Part shown: piece after piece, positions 20,336 to 30,596 of the stretch
How positions within the stretch are numbered: the first letter of the stretch is position 1
Layout: the number at the start of each line of letters is the position of its first letter
Source: Monodelphis domestica
Lineage: Eukaryota > Chordata > Mammalia > Didelphimorphia > Didelphidae
Length of the DNA: 64,000 nucleotides
Direction of reading: 5' to 3'
Assembly: GCF_027887165.1 (NCBI RefSeq)
Contig: NC_077233.1
Location: 180,567,207-180,631,206 of the forward strand
The notes under the pieces: model-generated
The model's database searches: none
What the model was told of the DNA's origin: nothing
What the model saw: only the letters and a program-made list of their open reading frames with translations
Position numbers and translations under genes: made by a program

Positions 20336-20470
20336 AAAATCAGAAACAGAAGGTTGAAAGGGGCTTCAGAGATCATCTCGTCTGATCTCTTCATTTTACA
20401 AATGAGGAAACTGAGGTGCAGAGAGACTAAAAGATTTGTCCAATGTCACATTGATAGTAAGGTCATCCGG
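20336..20470 (-). mobile_element. SINE C/MIR-like fragment
   Basis: AGGTTGAAAGGGGCTTCAGAG, CTTCATTTTACAAATGAGG, AAACTGAGGTGCAGAGAGAC and TTTGTCCAATGTCACATTG. Confidence 0.75.
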
Positions 20471-20690
20471 ACTCTGCTTGAATGTTTTTGGTGATGAGGA
20501 AGCATATTTCCTTTTTGGATATTTCTAAATGGAAGTTCTTGCTTATATTAAGCTGAAAATCTGTCTTCTTATAACATTTCTAATTCTACTCTCCGGAACT
20601 ACACAAGAATAAGTCTAATTTTTCTTCCAGATGGCAGCTCTTCGAATGTATGAAAGCAGCTCTCCTGTTTTGCTTAATCTACTCTTCCTC
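20471..20690 (-). mobile_element. L3/CR1-like remnant
   Basis: TTTTTGGATATTTCTAAATGG, CTTATATTAAGCTGAAAATC, AAGAATAAGTCTAATTTTTC and TTCCAGATGGCAGCTCTTCG align in order with the copy at 1918-2665 (CCTTTTACG..., AGTCTAATCTTTCTTCCATG). Confidence 0.65.
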
Positions 20691-20692
20691 AG

Positions 20693-21065
20693 GCAGGATG
20701 GCATAGTGGACAGAGTTCTGGCCTTGGAGCTGAAAAAGCCATGATTAAAGGTCTGCCTCTTCCACATACTGGCTGGGAAGATCTTTCATGCCCAGGGATG
20801 TCAAACTCTAATAGAAAGAGAAGCCATCATTGACTTAAAAAAATCACATATTAACATTATTTGTGTATTACTGTATTTTTATGTTTTCAATTGAATACTT
20901 TCCAATTCTTTTTTCATCTGGTACCTGGGAAGTAGGGAGTGTTGGGTATATGATACTTCTTCTCTAGGTAGACTTTAAGTCAAAGAGAAGGTATAGACCT
21001 AATTGGTAGAGGGAATTTCCTCCAAGAGGAATGAATGAAATCACAGGTCTTGTTCCTGTCCCTAT
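20693..21065 (+). mobile_element. SINE D split by a hAT transposon
   Basis: The head (GGCAGGATGGCATAGTGGAC, 20693-20796) and tail (GGTATAGACCTAATTGGTAG, GAATGAATGAAATCACAGG, 20975-21065) flank an H3 transposon. The tail type is distinct from SINEs A to C. Confidence 0.65.
20797..20955 (+). mobile_element. H3 hAT-type DNA transposon
   Basis: Begins CAGGGATGTCAAACTC and contains ATCACATATTAACATTATTTG and TACTGTATTTTTATGTTTTC, shared with the copy at 34398-34571 (CTTATTAACATTATCAATAT, AATGTATTTTTATTTGG). No transposase. The right end is degraded. Confidence 0.65.
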
Positions 21066-21354
21066 TCTCAGGCTAACCTTCTCGGCTCTTTGGCTCATAG
21101 GACAGTTTCCTGACCCCTGACTATTCTAGTCACCCTCTTATGAAGAGATTGCTATTATATCGGACGCTATAATCTTTCTTATCTTTTGCTTGTTTAAATT
21201 CTTAAATCCCCACCCGAAAGTCACATCTCTTTCCTCAAATTTTCCTTTAGCATTCTGTCTGTGATTCTTTTGCCTCTAATTTATTCCAATTTTATAACTT
21301 GTAACTTCTAGGTCTTTCCATCTGTTCTATAACTGAAATCTTCTATATGTATTA
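21066..21354. other. Unique or weakly L2-like stretch
   Basis: Pyrimidine-rich, with CATTCTGTCTGTGATTC and similar L2-like wording but no firm anchor. Confidence 0.35.
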
Positions 21355-21504
21355 GCTCAGAGGGTTCCATTTGGAGTCAGAGGTTCTGGTTTCAACTTCT
21401 GGCTCTGCTATTCATTATCTGTATGACCTTGAGTAAGTCATAGAACCTTCTGTTTCCTCAGCTGCAGAATGAGGGGAATTGAATTAGATGACCATAAATC
21501 TCCA
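21355..21504 (+). mobile_element. SINE C
   Basis: TTGGAGTCAGAGGTTCTGGTT, CTTCTGGCTCTGCTATTC, CTTGAGTAAGTCATAGAACC, GTTTCCTCAGCTGCAGAATG and GAATTAGATGACC. Confidence 0.8.
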
Positions 21505-21985
21505 ATTAGAGGGTGAGTCCCCTGAGAACTGGACATGTTTTGTTTCACTTTCTGTATTCCTAGCACTTAACACAGTAAGCTCTTAGTAGGGCAGCAATGT
21601 GACATAGTGGATAGAACTCTGAACTTGGAGTTAGAAAGACTCATCTTTATGAGTTCAAATCTGGCCTCAGACATTTACTAGCTATGTGACCCTGGGCCAG
21701 TCACTTAACCTCTGATTCCTCATCTGTAAAATGAACTGGAGAAAGAAATGACAAACCATTCTAGAATCTTTGCCAAGAAAGCCTGAAATGGGGTCATGAA
21801 GAGTCAGACACAACTGAACAAGTTCTTAATACATATTTTTTCATTCATCATATTTACCTCTCGTATACCTCTCGTCCCATTTATTGGATTGTAAGCCACT
21901 TGAGTGCAGGGGCTGGATCCTTTTTTGTCTTTGTCTTTTCATTCCCCTGCAAATAGTAGAATCTCAATCAGTATATGTTAGACTG
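21505..21985 (+). mobile_element. L2-type tails flanking a SINE B
   Basis: 21505-21587 (AGTCCCCTGAGAACTGGAC, TTCCTAGCACTTAACACAG) and 21850-21985 (GGATTGTAAGCCACTTGAG, CAGGGGCTGGATCC, ATAGTAGAATCTCAATCAG) are both L2 3' ends. There are two stop-signal tails, so probably two L2 copies. Confidence 0.6.
21588..21826 (+). mobile_element. SINE B nested in L2
   Basis: GGGCAGCAATGTGACATAGTG head, CCCTGGGCCAGTCACTTAACC, ATGAACTGGAGAAAGAAATG, GAAATGGGGTCATGAAGAGTC tail. Flanks AAGCTCTTAGTA and AAGTTCTTAATA agree at 10 of 12 positions, a target duplication. Confidence 0.92.
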
Positions 21986-22082
21986 AATTGCCTCCTAAGA
22001 TTCTGTTGTTAGGAAAACACTGTTTTATGCTTTGGCTCAAGCAAAATCCCCAACCTTTTCCAATTGAATTGCTATTAATATG

Positions 22083-22260
22083 TCTCATAGATTGTTAGAA
22101 TTAGAAAGGACTTTAGAAGTAATTTTGATCTATTGCATAATTTTCCAAATGAAGACACAGAGACCCATTGAAAAGAAGTTATTTGTCCTACATTACAAAG
22201 CTGGTTAATGACAGAGATTTTCTCAGGTCTTTTGGGTCTAAATTCAGTGTTTTTATATTT
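22083..22260 (-). mobile_element. SINE C
   Basis: CATAGATTGTTAGAATTAG, AAAGGACTTTAGAAGTAATT, AATTTTCCAAATGAAGACAC and ACATTACAAAGCTGGTTAATG in reverse order. Confidence 0.78.
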
Positions 22261-22769
22261 TATTTCTCAGGATTATCTTGAAATCTCTTACCTTCATCAT
22301 CAGGAAGTTTGACTTTTTTTTTTTAAATCAAAGCAACTCATAAGAAACCTTCTCTCCCAAGGTGTAGAGAGGTTGCTATCTCTGTTGGAGGAGGATATTT
22401 TTACTGATAGTCAAGAAATCACAGATCTCTTGAAGTGATTCAGCACATCTCTCAGTGGGAAATGTCATCTCATTTAATGCTGGTGTCTCTTCCAGGCCCT
22501 AGTCTCCTGCCCCACGAATAGTAGGCATTTAATAAAGACTGGCTGAATAAAATAGTTACAAACAAATATCCATAAATAAGGGGACACAGAACAATTTCAT
22601 TTACAAGGTCCTATTTGTGTGTGTATGTGTTTTTGTGTTTTTTAATGCTAGCTCTCTAATAGAAAGCTTTTTCACTTTTAAAACTGACATTGTAAGACAG
22701 TTTTTCATGAATGGAACTTGTTGTTATGGGAATGTAATTCTAACATACTACATGCTGCTAACAGATTGA
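22261..22769. other. Mostly unique, short L2 tail
   Basis: Only 22505-22557 is assignable (ATAGTAGGCATTTAATAAAG, an L2/MIR-type tail). A GT-rich stretch lies at 22615-22640. Confidence 0.4.
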
Positions 22770-22955
22770 TATTCCTAATGCTCAGCTCTGATGACATCAA
22801 GCCATTACTTAAAAACCTTCATCTGCTTCCAATTAATTTCTAACTGAAGTCCAAATTGCTTTTCTTGGAATTCATGTTGTTCCATGATTTACTGCCAACT
22901 TACTTTTCCAACTTTATCTCCTTCTACTCCTTTTTATGAACTACACAGGTACACA
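22770..22955 (+). mobile_element. L2 coding-region remnant
   Basis: TTACTTAAAAACCTTCATCTG, CTAACTGAAGTCCAAATTGC and CCAACTTACTTTTCCAAC match the distal ORF2 to 3' part of L2. There is no usable reading frame. Confidence 0.6.
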
Positions 22956-23064
22956 TTCATACATACTCACAAATGCATGCATACATGGATACAGATGCAT
23001 ATAGACACATCACTATTCTATTGTGATAAAATAGCATCTGTTAGCTTGAGTGGAAGGATGGATG

Positions 23065-23345
23065 GCTAATGAATAATAAAGCATTGATTAAGTACTTAGC
23101 CAGAGGAATGAATGCACTACAATCCCTCCCCTCAAGGGGTTTATATTTGAATGGGTAAAGATCACAGAATGGACTAGATAGTTTGAGAAAGTCAAGTAAG
23201 TGACTTAGTGACCTGGTTCCAGGCCATCTATCAGACTCCAGGGTGGTTTTAGGGACAGAGTTCAAGGTTCTGATGAGAGAGGGATAAGGATGATGAGGAA
23301 GATGGCCAGAGTGCAGGAAGCATAGTTTGAAAATCAGACTCTGTG
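23065..23345 (-). mobile_element. R1 fragment
   Basis: AAAGCATTGATTAAGTACTTAG, CCTCCCCTCAAGGGGTTTAT and TTTGAATGGGTAAAG recall R1; the right part is weak. Confidence 0.4.
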
Positions 23346-23374
23346 CTATCTCCATGACTACTGAACTTGAAAAT

Positions 23375-23545
23375 ATAGGCAAACCTTAAAGACTTGTATT
23401 CAAACCCTCACTCTGTTATTTAGAGTTTGTGTGACTTTGGATAGATCACTTGACCTCACTGACCTCAGTTTCCTCACCTGTAAAATGAGGGCATTAAATA
23501 GATAATCTCTAGGCTCCTTTTAGCTCTAAATCTATGATCAGATAA
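23375..23545 (+). mobile_element. SINE C
   Basis: GTATTCAAACCCTCACTCTG, GACTTTGGATAGATCACTTG, GACCTCAGTTTCCTCACCTG, AGCTCTAAATCTATGATC. Confidence 0.85.
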
Positions 23546-24190
23546 GCCTTTGATCCCATTGACCATCATAGGCTGGTCTTGAGAAAGCCTGTTAAATGAA
23601 ACGATAATGCAGAAGGAATTTATTTCCATAGCAACCATTTTATACATGAGAGAGATGCTCCTGGGTGGTTAGGATTCAGACTGTAAATGCTTGAAGTATG
23701 TCTTTCCTGAAACTTGATATTTTTGAAGTGCTTATAATATTATTATGAACTCCTTCCCACACCCTATCTATCCTTTGTGGTATCACAGGATCACAGGCTC
23801 TCTGGGAACTTCTCGTTTGGCTGGCAGATCCTTACAGGCATATTGGTGACTACCTTCATATCTAAAATGTTCAATATTTTTATTTTTTTAAAAAAAAGGG
23901 GGGTTGAGATCCTGAGTCAGGACTTCTGCATAAATTACATTATTTCAAGTTGTTTATTTGGGCAAGCTATGTGGCATCAATCATTGAGTGATGCTCATCC
24001 TTGTTAGGAAATATGAGGATGTGAAACTCACATATACTTTTGGAATTCAAGTGAATGATTTCTTTCTGACAGACAAGGATGACTATCATAAACTAAGGCA
24101 TCATATTTTAAAATAAGACATGGTGACAATTGACCCTCAAATAATTCTCTTAGATATAGATTCATCAGCTTAAATTTGGTCTGCAGTCTG
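23546..24190. other. Unique block
   Basis: No transposon recognised. It holds TTTCCATAGCAACCATTTTA at about 23624, which includes an RFX X-box-like half site (CCATAGCAAC). Confidence 0.4.
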
Positions 24191-24194
24191 GGAC

Positions 24195-24305
24195 TATGCC
24201 AAATCACTTCTCCTGTCTAGAACCCACTTTCCTTATTAGTAAAAAGAAGTTATCGCACTAGATAATTGCTGGGGTTTCTCTTAACTCTATTTCTAGGTTC
24301 TAAGA
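24195..24305 (+). mobile_element. SINE C 3' part
   Basis: GCCAAATCACTTCTCCTG, CACTTTCCTTATTAGTAAAA, ACTAGATAATTGCTGGGG and AACTCTATTTCTAGGTTC. Confidence 0.7.
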
Positions 24306-24393
24306 GTTAACTCACTTTACCCCCCCCCCCATAGAATTTCCTGGAAATATGAAAATCTAAATTTCTTTGTCACCTCTCTGACAACAACAAGCT

Positions 24394-24592
24394 CATAGGA
24401 TCATAGGTCTAGAGCTGGAAGGAACCTCAGAGGCTATCTAGTCTAAACTCCTTATTTTGAAAATGAGAAAGCTGAAGCCCAGGGAGGGTAAGCGACTTGA
24501 CCAAGATCAGACAGGAAGTAAGTTACAGTGGTGAGATTTGAAATCAGGTCCTTTGACTCCAGAGCCAGCACTTTTTTCTTCTATACTGACCT
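24394..24592 (-). mobile_element. SINE C
   Basis: ATAGGATCATAGGTCTAGAG, CTGGAAGGAACCTCAGAGG, AAAATGAGAAAGCTGAAGCC, GATTTGAAATCAGGTCCTTTG and CCAGAGCCAGCAC. Confidence 0.88.
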
Positions 24593-24639
24593 GAGATGTC
24601 AACTCATTTATCTTCATTGCTGCTGAATCTCCATGGTAG

Positions 24640-24780
24640 TAAATCTAGTTCAATTCTCATTTTACCCATATGGAAACTGAGGCTGAGGAAGGTTAAGTGA
24701 TTTATCCAGGCTTTTACAGCTAATTAGTGTCTCAGGGGTTATTTGAACCCAGGTCTTGCTGACTCTCCACCTCATGGGGC
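24640..24780 (-). mobile_element. MIR-like SINE
   Basis: CTCATTTTACCCATATGGAA, ACTGAGGCTGAGGAAGGTTA, TTATTTGAACCCAGGTCTTG. Confidence 0.75.
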
Positions 24781-24983
24781 AGCTTTATCATCATTGTGTT
24801 GCCAATGTTAGAATAGTGGGCTACATCCAGGCATATGAGAAAGAGGAGGAAAAGGCAAGCTCTCCCCTGGTCAAAGAGTTCATACTGTTGTCAAGGAGGT
24901 ATAAGGCAGAAAAGGGGCTTATGGAATCTTTCTTTGGCACATCTAGGGAGGACTGATACCAGTTGCCATTTAGTTCAGTCTTA

Positions 24984-25436
24984 ATGTTAGGATGAAATGA
25001 AGCACCCATAAGTCTTTGAATAATTAATAGAAGGATGTTTACTTAGCCCCAACACAGCAAGGATATACAAGAAGGACACAGTGGCACTTAACTTCAGTCA
25101 ACAGGGCTCCTCTTTTCCCCATATGGAAATAAGTCTGCTCAGTAGCTAAGGACATGGTGATTGACAAGGTTTTTAGGCATCTATCAAGTCTGAAGGGAAC
25201 AGACTTCATGTGGATAGGACCTTTTATGCCCCTACGCAGCCAGGAAACATCTATACAATCAGAGGCCACCTTCTGCTGCATCAGGGGAAGTGTAGGTTGA
25301 GTCCTGTCTCCCTGCCTTTCCATCAGCCAATCAAGTGTAGGATTTATGTCTTTTTAGGGAGAATTTAGCCTAGCCCATGCTGAGGTGGTGGAGGGAGGAT
25401 CCTTGTTAGACATTGGTCCTATTACACTCAGTCATA
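24984..25436 (-). mobile_element. Solo LTR-like retroviral fossil
   Basis: Read on the minus strand this has LTR organisation: a TGTAATAGG start, a promoter-like GCATAAAAGGTCC, then GGCTAAGTAAACATCC near the 3' end and a terminal ...CATCCTAACA. No internal retroviral region adjoins it on either side, so a solo LTR is likely. Ends are approximate, the family is not determinable by eye, and divergence suggests an old insertion. Confidence 0.5.
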
Positions 25437-25449
25437 CATGATACATACC

Positions 25450-25508
25450 ACGAATAGTGAGTGATCTCTAAGCTTCCTTCCAATTCTAAATCTGTGATCC
25501 TATTATAG
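25450..25508 (+). mobile_element. SINE C tail fragment
   Basis: GATCTCTAAGCTTCCTTCC, AATTCTAAATCTGTGATCC: only the last 60 bases of a SINE C. Confidence 0.6.
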
Positions 25509-27305
25509 ATGTATACATAGATATATAAAATATAGCTACACACATTTATAAAGATTTTTTTTTGGAGCTTTGCATGAATATTCCATACTTTGAGTTGAAG
25601 TTAGCTAAAGTTCCATTTGTAAGAGATGCAGATCAGATGCCAGCGGCAACCTGAAGAGGGAGGAGGGAATTTAGCAGATGGAAGACAGACTCTTTATTTC
25701 CTTCAGGGATTTATGTCCTTAGCATCCAAACCACTTCCATAGTTTGCAGTGAGAGTGTCGGGCTCTCTCACCATCCTATTCTTCAGCTGTGGGAGCACTG
25801 GGATGGGTGGGATGTACTGAGCTTGGTTGTAGAAGCTGTCTGGAAGCAATGATGGATTTCCAGAAACATACTATTTTAATGCCTTAGCTTTATATCTCTC
25901 CTGGGAAAACTTTTTCATATGCCAGATGGAACAATGTCAAGGGATTCCCTTCCTGTTCTGCACACCCCTCACTCCCACCTCCATCATCCCCAACTTTTGT
26001 TAGTTGGTTTTTTGTGTTTTTTTTTTTGTGTGTGGTTTTTTTTTTTTAATTTTGCTTCTTCCTTAATAACTTTGCTCTGGTGAACACAATTTGGGGACTC
26101 TTGATAATTGTAAGATTTTTATTGGTACTAGGACTGGATTCCTATGATAGCAAATGTGAGTTGCTACTGTAGTAATTTAAAAATTCACAGTTAAAAGGAG
26201 ATGGAGATGGGAAAGCAAGGTACCTCAAGTCAAGTCTCCCAGGCTCTGATCGGTTACTATGCATTTCTATCTGTCCTCATTTTTAAGTTCTTTAGAAAGG
26301 GGGAATAGTCCTTATTGTTCTATATATATAGCCATACTGAGAATCAGGATAATTTATTTGTGTCAGGTCTTCTTTTAGGATAATGGGGGTATGGGTGGAG
26401 GACTGTTAGGGGCTAGAGAAACAACTTTTGTTACTGGGAGAACCTTCCAAAAATATTAAATGAATGATCATAAAGCTTGCTGTCTTTGTATCAAACATAA
26501 GGATAGTTCCTGGTGTACCATTAATAGGATATATTTTTTGACTTATAATTTCCAGTAGTTGTGATGGGCTTCCATCAAACTATTCACACTCTCTAATCTG
26601 GTCCTTCTTGTGACCAGTTACATGTCTTTGAAATAGCTGGTCTGGCTTAATGCTGCCTATTTTTATGGATTATAAATATATTCCACTTGTCTATAAGTGG
26701 ATCAAACCAGAGGCATGTGTCTCATTGTTACCAGGTTCCAACAAATGAACTAATGGCCCACAGATCAAAAATAACTTTTAAATAAAACCGGCTTGTTATG
26801 AGTAAAAGGAAGGTCATAGAACTTGGTTGCTCAGGATAGGAGTCTGATCTAATGGTGTCATGATCTTTAATCTTAAAAAAAGAAAGATTATCCAGGTTTA
26901 AGTGCATTCTTAACAAGATGCAGGAGAGCTAGCTGATCTCTTCAGGCTCCTTCCAGGTCTTATTTCCTTTATTCTGATCTTGTTTCTATGAGCTCGAAGT
27001 GATCCTAATCATCTCTGCTGCAATGCTCACCTTGAGGATTCCTAGGCATTTTTTTTTTGGCCATTTTATAAGCAGGAGATAACCCAGCAAAGTGGGTATA
27101 GGAAACAGATGAGAGACACTTGCTTGTCTCAGACAGGAGGAGAGAACCATCTCAATTACTCACCAGGGCAAATAGCTTTGCTAAAAACCTGATTCACAAC
27201 ATAGTTGGGACCTAGCTTCCACTCTCAATTGCTGTACAAAATCTTGAGGTCCATGAAACATAAGAATCATCTACATTGAATATTTGGTTCATGGCTTCAA
27301 AGGCA
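25509..27305. other. Large unique block
   Basis: About 1.8 kb without recognised repeats except a T/G-rich run at 26008-26050 and an AT palindrome CTATATATATAG at about 26319. No frame exceeds 62 residues and no splice-flanked frame stands out. Function unknown. Confidence 0.5.
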
Positions 27306-27309
27306 GAGA

Positions 27310-27395
27310 TGTGGTGAGGTTCAAATGAGTTCATGGATGCAAAACACTTTGCCAACCTTGAAGTTCTCTAGGAATCAGTTATTATTATTATTTGT
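27310..27395 (+). mobile_element. SINE M 3' end
   Basis: GTGGTGAGGTTCAAATGAG, GCAAAACACTTTGCCAACC and CAGTTATTATTATTATTTG. Confidence 0.75.
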
Positions 27396-27532
27396 CCTAC
27401 AAGTCAGTAGATAATGATTTTCTTCCCTGAGCCTTCTTCCATACTCTTGCTAAGTTCAAGCAATGCTTGTAGAACAGTAAAAGAGTGTAGTCATAAATGT
27501 TTAAGAAATGACATTTTTAAAAAGTGTGCACA

Positions 27533-27728
27533 GAGGCAGCTAGGTGACTCAGTGTATAGAGAGACACTCCTGGAGATGGGAGGTCCCAGGTTTAATTCTG
27601 GTCTCATATACTTCCTAGCTGTGTGAACCTATACAAGTCACTTAACCCTAATTGCCTAGTCCTTACTGCTCTTCTGTCTTGGAATCCAAACCTAGTATCA
27701 ATTCTAAGACAGAAAGTCTGGCTTTAAA
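27533..27728 (+). mobile_element. SINE A
   Basis: GAGGCAGCTAGGTGACTCAG head, CTTCCTAGCTGTGTGAACC, TAATTGCCTAGTCCTTACTG, TGTCTTGGAATCCAAACC and an A-run. A dinucleotide-like ATGTATACACACACAC follows the tail. Confidence 0.92.
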
Positions 27729-27904
27729 AAATATGTATACACACACACTTTTAGTTAATTTGTATTATTAATACTTTCTAAGTCTTAGGTAAATGGAGGG
27801 TGGTCCCAGTACATAGTGACTGCTCTTTTCTCTCAGTTCTTTCAACAGTTAATTCTTTTATCTCTTATTAGTCATTTAACATTTAATATACCTTGTGTTG
27901 TTAA

Positions 27905-28810
27905 CAACTGAGAGGAAGTATAGAATGGATAGCACACTGAACTTAAAATCAAGAGATCTGCCAAGGAATCCTACTTCAGACAATTACTATTTTATATTCT
28001 TAAGAAGGCTTAACCCTTCAAAACTTCAATTTCCTTATTTGTAAAATGGGGATAATTGCTGTGGGGTGGGCCAGCCTCCCACAGGGGATGGGATCTTGGA
28101 GGTGGGATGGTGTTGGTGAAATGATGGATGGGACACAGCTTTTGCATTTAACCCACAGCACAGGTTTCACAGGATAAACTGCTTTGCCTTGGCTGAGGCC
28201 TGGTTTTATCTTATATCCTCATGATCACACATATATTTGGCCCAGTTTCATTCTCAACATACATGTTTCCATAGAACTTAACAACAGACAGGAAGCCTAG
28301 GGAAATAGCCAATGAAACATTGTTGGTAAGTGCAGGGTCAGAGGGTAGAATCAATATGACCTAGATATAGGTTGGGGAATTCAGAACACAGATTTTCCAG
28401 AAGTTTTTATGCCTCGAAAAGAGGGTCCTATCTAAGTGGGTACATAAGAATCCTTAGGTTTAATTTTGTAAGTGGGTTCTCCTGGTAATATCCTAGGGGG
28501 ACAGAGTGGGACATCTGTATTAACCCTGCAAGCATGTTGCTCTCATCTATTTTTCCTGGGGCCATGTAAGAATAATAATCATAGCAATTCCAATAATAAG
28601 GGGATGTTAATAAGGAAAGTGACTTAGGGGGGTGTCAGTGGGCATTTACATTCTTCCTGGGAGCTGCTTTGCAGTCCTCAGTTTCCACGTGTGACTGTGT
28701 CAAACAGCGTGGTCTTGATGGCTCCCAAAAGATAATAAGGATGATGATATGGCAACAACCTCATAGGATTGTTTTGAGGAAAGTTCTTAAAGTGCTTAAT
28801 AATTAAGTTT
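27905..28810 (+). mobile_element. SINE M split by an LTR-like element
   Basis: The left part ends TTGTAAAATGGGGATAAT (28056) and the right part resumes ATAATAAGGATGATG, AACCTCATAGGATTGTTTTG, AGTTCTTAAAGTGCTTAATA. Together these make one SINE M. Confidence 0.75.
28057..28729 (-). mobile_element. Solo LTR-like retroviral fossil nested in a SINE
   Basis: A 0.67-kb insertion bounded by TGCTGTGGGG and GGCTCCCAAAAG, flanked on both sides by ATAAT. On the minus strand it begins TGGGAGCC and ends CCCCACAGCA (TG...CA), with CATAAAAACTTC and GATATAAGATAAAACCAGG as possible promoter and polyadenylation parts. No internal region is present. Family undetermined; younger than the SINE M it splits. Confidence 0.6.
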
Positions 28811-28864
28811 TTATTAAATTTTCATGTAGATGATTTATGTCATCTATACCAATGGACTGTAAGT

Positions 28865-29405
28865 TATGGAGTGTTCAAGGAAGATTAGTACCTCTGGTGT
28901 GAGGGCTCACCAAGCCTTTTCAGGGCTGCTTTCCACCTTTTGACTCTCTCCCATATAACTTTAAGTAGCTCAATGTAGCATGTATAGTGGCCACAACCCA
29001 GGAAACCATTTCAGCAGGCAGGCTATACTAGGTTGAGGTTAACCAACAGGCCTTAAACCCATTGGTATGTTAGGGAGATGTCCATCCCAGGCAGGTGAAG
29101 ACTTCTTCCCTCCCTCTAGGAAGGGGCAGCTCAATACCATTTCAATGGCCATGAAGGAAGTAGATACTATGAAGTGTTTAGAGCTTGGTTAGACATCAAA
29201 GAATCGAAGGTCATCCACTGCATCCCAAACCATCACCATTCTTCTTGGCTTTTATCTTACCATTGGACTTTGAATACTGGATGAGAGAGGGAAGCTGACT
29301 TTGTACCACTCTGATTTACTTAAGTCCAATTCAAGTGTGAGTCAAACGACATCACCAGTGATATCATTTTGGTTCTCTTCAAGTACAAAGGGCAACACCC
29401 AAGTT
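28865..29405 (+). mobile_element. R2 dispersed repeat, copy 2
   Basis: Sense copy: GGTGTGAGGGCTCACCAAGC, GGGAGATGTCCATCCCAGGC, GGTGAAGACTTCTTCCC, GAGCTTGGTTAGACATC, GTCATCCACTGCATCCC, CTTATCTTACCATTGGACTTTG-like wording, CACTCTGATTTACTTAAGTC, ACGACATCACCAGTGATATC and a TCTCTTCAAGTACAAAGGGC end. Same order as the minus-strand copy at 15527-16105. Confidence 0.72.
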
Positions 29406-29419
29406 ACTAGAGGGGAAGA

Positions 29420-29515
29420 AGTATCTTATATTTCTTTCAATTCCCCATAGCAACTAGTAAAGCATCTTGAACATGGTAATACTCAATAAATACTTGTTAG
29501 ATGACTGAACTGATA
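29420..29515 (+). mobile_element. L2-type tail
   Basis: ATTCCCCATAGCAACTAG and TAATACTCAATAAATACTTG are an L2/MIR-like 3' end. Confidence 0.5.
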
Positions 29516-29699
29516 TGTAATAAAGCCATAGGATAAACTAACTTTTAATCAGCATGGTTAGAGAATGAAAAATCCTGGGAAAAGCTCTGAAATTATAGTC
29601 CAGTTAAAGTCAGGAAACCTGACTTACTCAATGCAATAATTCAACAAATAATTATAAAATGTTTACCATGCACATAACTATGTGTTAGGCACTGGGAAT

Positions 29700-29935
29700 T
29701 GTTATTGTGCATTGTATTTGACTCTGTGTGACTTAATTTGGGGTTTTCTTGGCAAAGATACTGGAATGGTTTGACATTTCCTTTTCCAACTCATTTTATA
29801 GATGAGAAAATGAGGTAGAATTAAGTGACTTGTCCAAGGTCATACAGACAGTAAGTGTCTGAAGCCAGATATGAACTCAGGAAAATGAGTGGTACTGATT
29901 CTGGGTCTAGCACTTTATTTCCTGTGGCATCTACC
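29700..29935 (-). mobile_element. SINE B nested in R1
   Basis: TGACTCTGTGTGACTTAATT, GGGGTTTTCTTGGCAAAGAT, ACATTTCCTTTTCCAACTC, GGTCATACAGACAGTAAGTG; the head complement is degraded. Confidence 0.82.
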
Positions 29936-30274
29936 TTCCCTCTCTACTTAATACAAAGGCAAAAATGTGATAGTCCTGCATTCAAGGAGCTTACATTCTC
30001 CTGAGAGGATATAATAAACAAACAGATAAAGATAATTAGGGACCTGAGTTAAGGAGAAAAAGGAAAGATCTAACAAAGATTTCTGGGAATAGTTAAAGGG
30101 GAGATAACATTAATAAGCCCAGAATAACTTTGGAGTGGGGTTGGGGATCACAAAACACTTTTAGAAGAGAGGTGTGCCAAAACAAAGCATTGATGAAAGA
30201 TAAAGATTTTAAAGGACAGAGAAGGGAAGAGCTTGTATTCTATGGCTTCTATAAAGTGGGGTGGTGGGAGATGG

Positions 30275-30323
<49 letters not shown>
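30275..30323. repeat. (CAT)16 trinucleotide repeat
   Basis: About 16 pure CAT units. Frames through it give long Ser or Met runs on opposite strands, which are artefacts of the repeat. Confidence 0.97.
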
Positions 30324-30324
<1 letters not shown>

Positions 30325-30596
30325 CCATCACTAGATAATAGCTAGCTGTCCTGGTTGGCTGGAATATAGAATAGGTTAAGGAGAACAATGTGAAATAAAC
30401 AAGAAAGATAAGTTGGTGCTGGATCATAGGAATGTTTGCTTAAGTAGTCTGTGTTTTATCCTAAGGGCAATAGGGAACCATCAAAATTTCTTGAACAGAG
30501 GAATGATGGTCATTTTATTTTGACAACTGAAGGACTGGAGAGGGAAGATACTGATGGTAGAAAGAAGAGTTATGTATTTTTTTTCTGCCACTACGT

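Larger units (their letters stand above)
29638..30590 (-). mobile_element. R1 repeat with nested SINE B and (CAT)n
   Basis: ACTATGTGTTAGGCACTGGG (about 29679), CATTCAAGGAGCTTACATTC (after the SINE), ATCCTAAGGGCAATAGGGAA and GAACAGAGGAATGATGGTCA follow R1 order. Confidence 0.6.

Noticed and set aside
25039-25323. 94-residue minus-strand frame
   Set aside because: It lies within an LTR-like fossil and shows no gag, pol, env or host family signature.
30130-30427. Poly-Ser and poly-Met frames
   Set aside because: Artefacts of the (CAT)n repeat read on the two strands.
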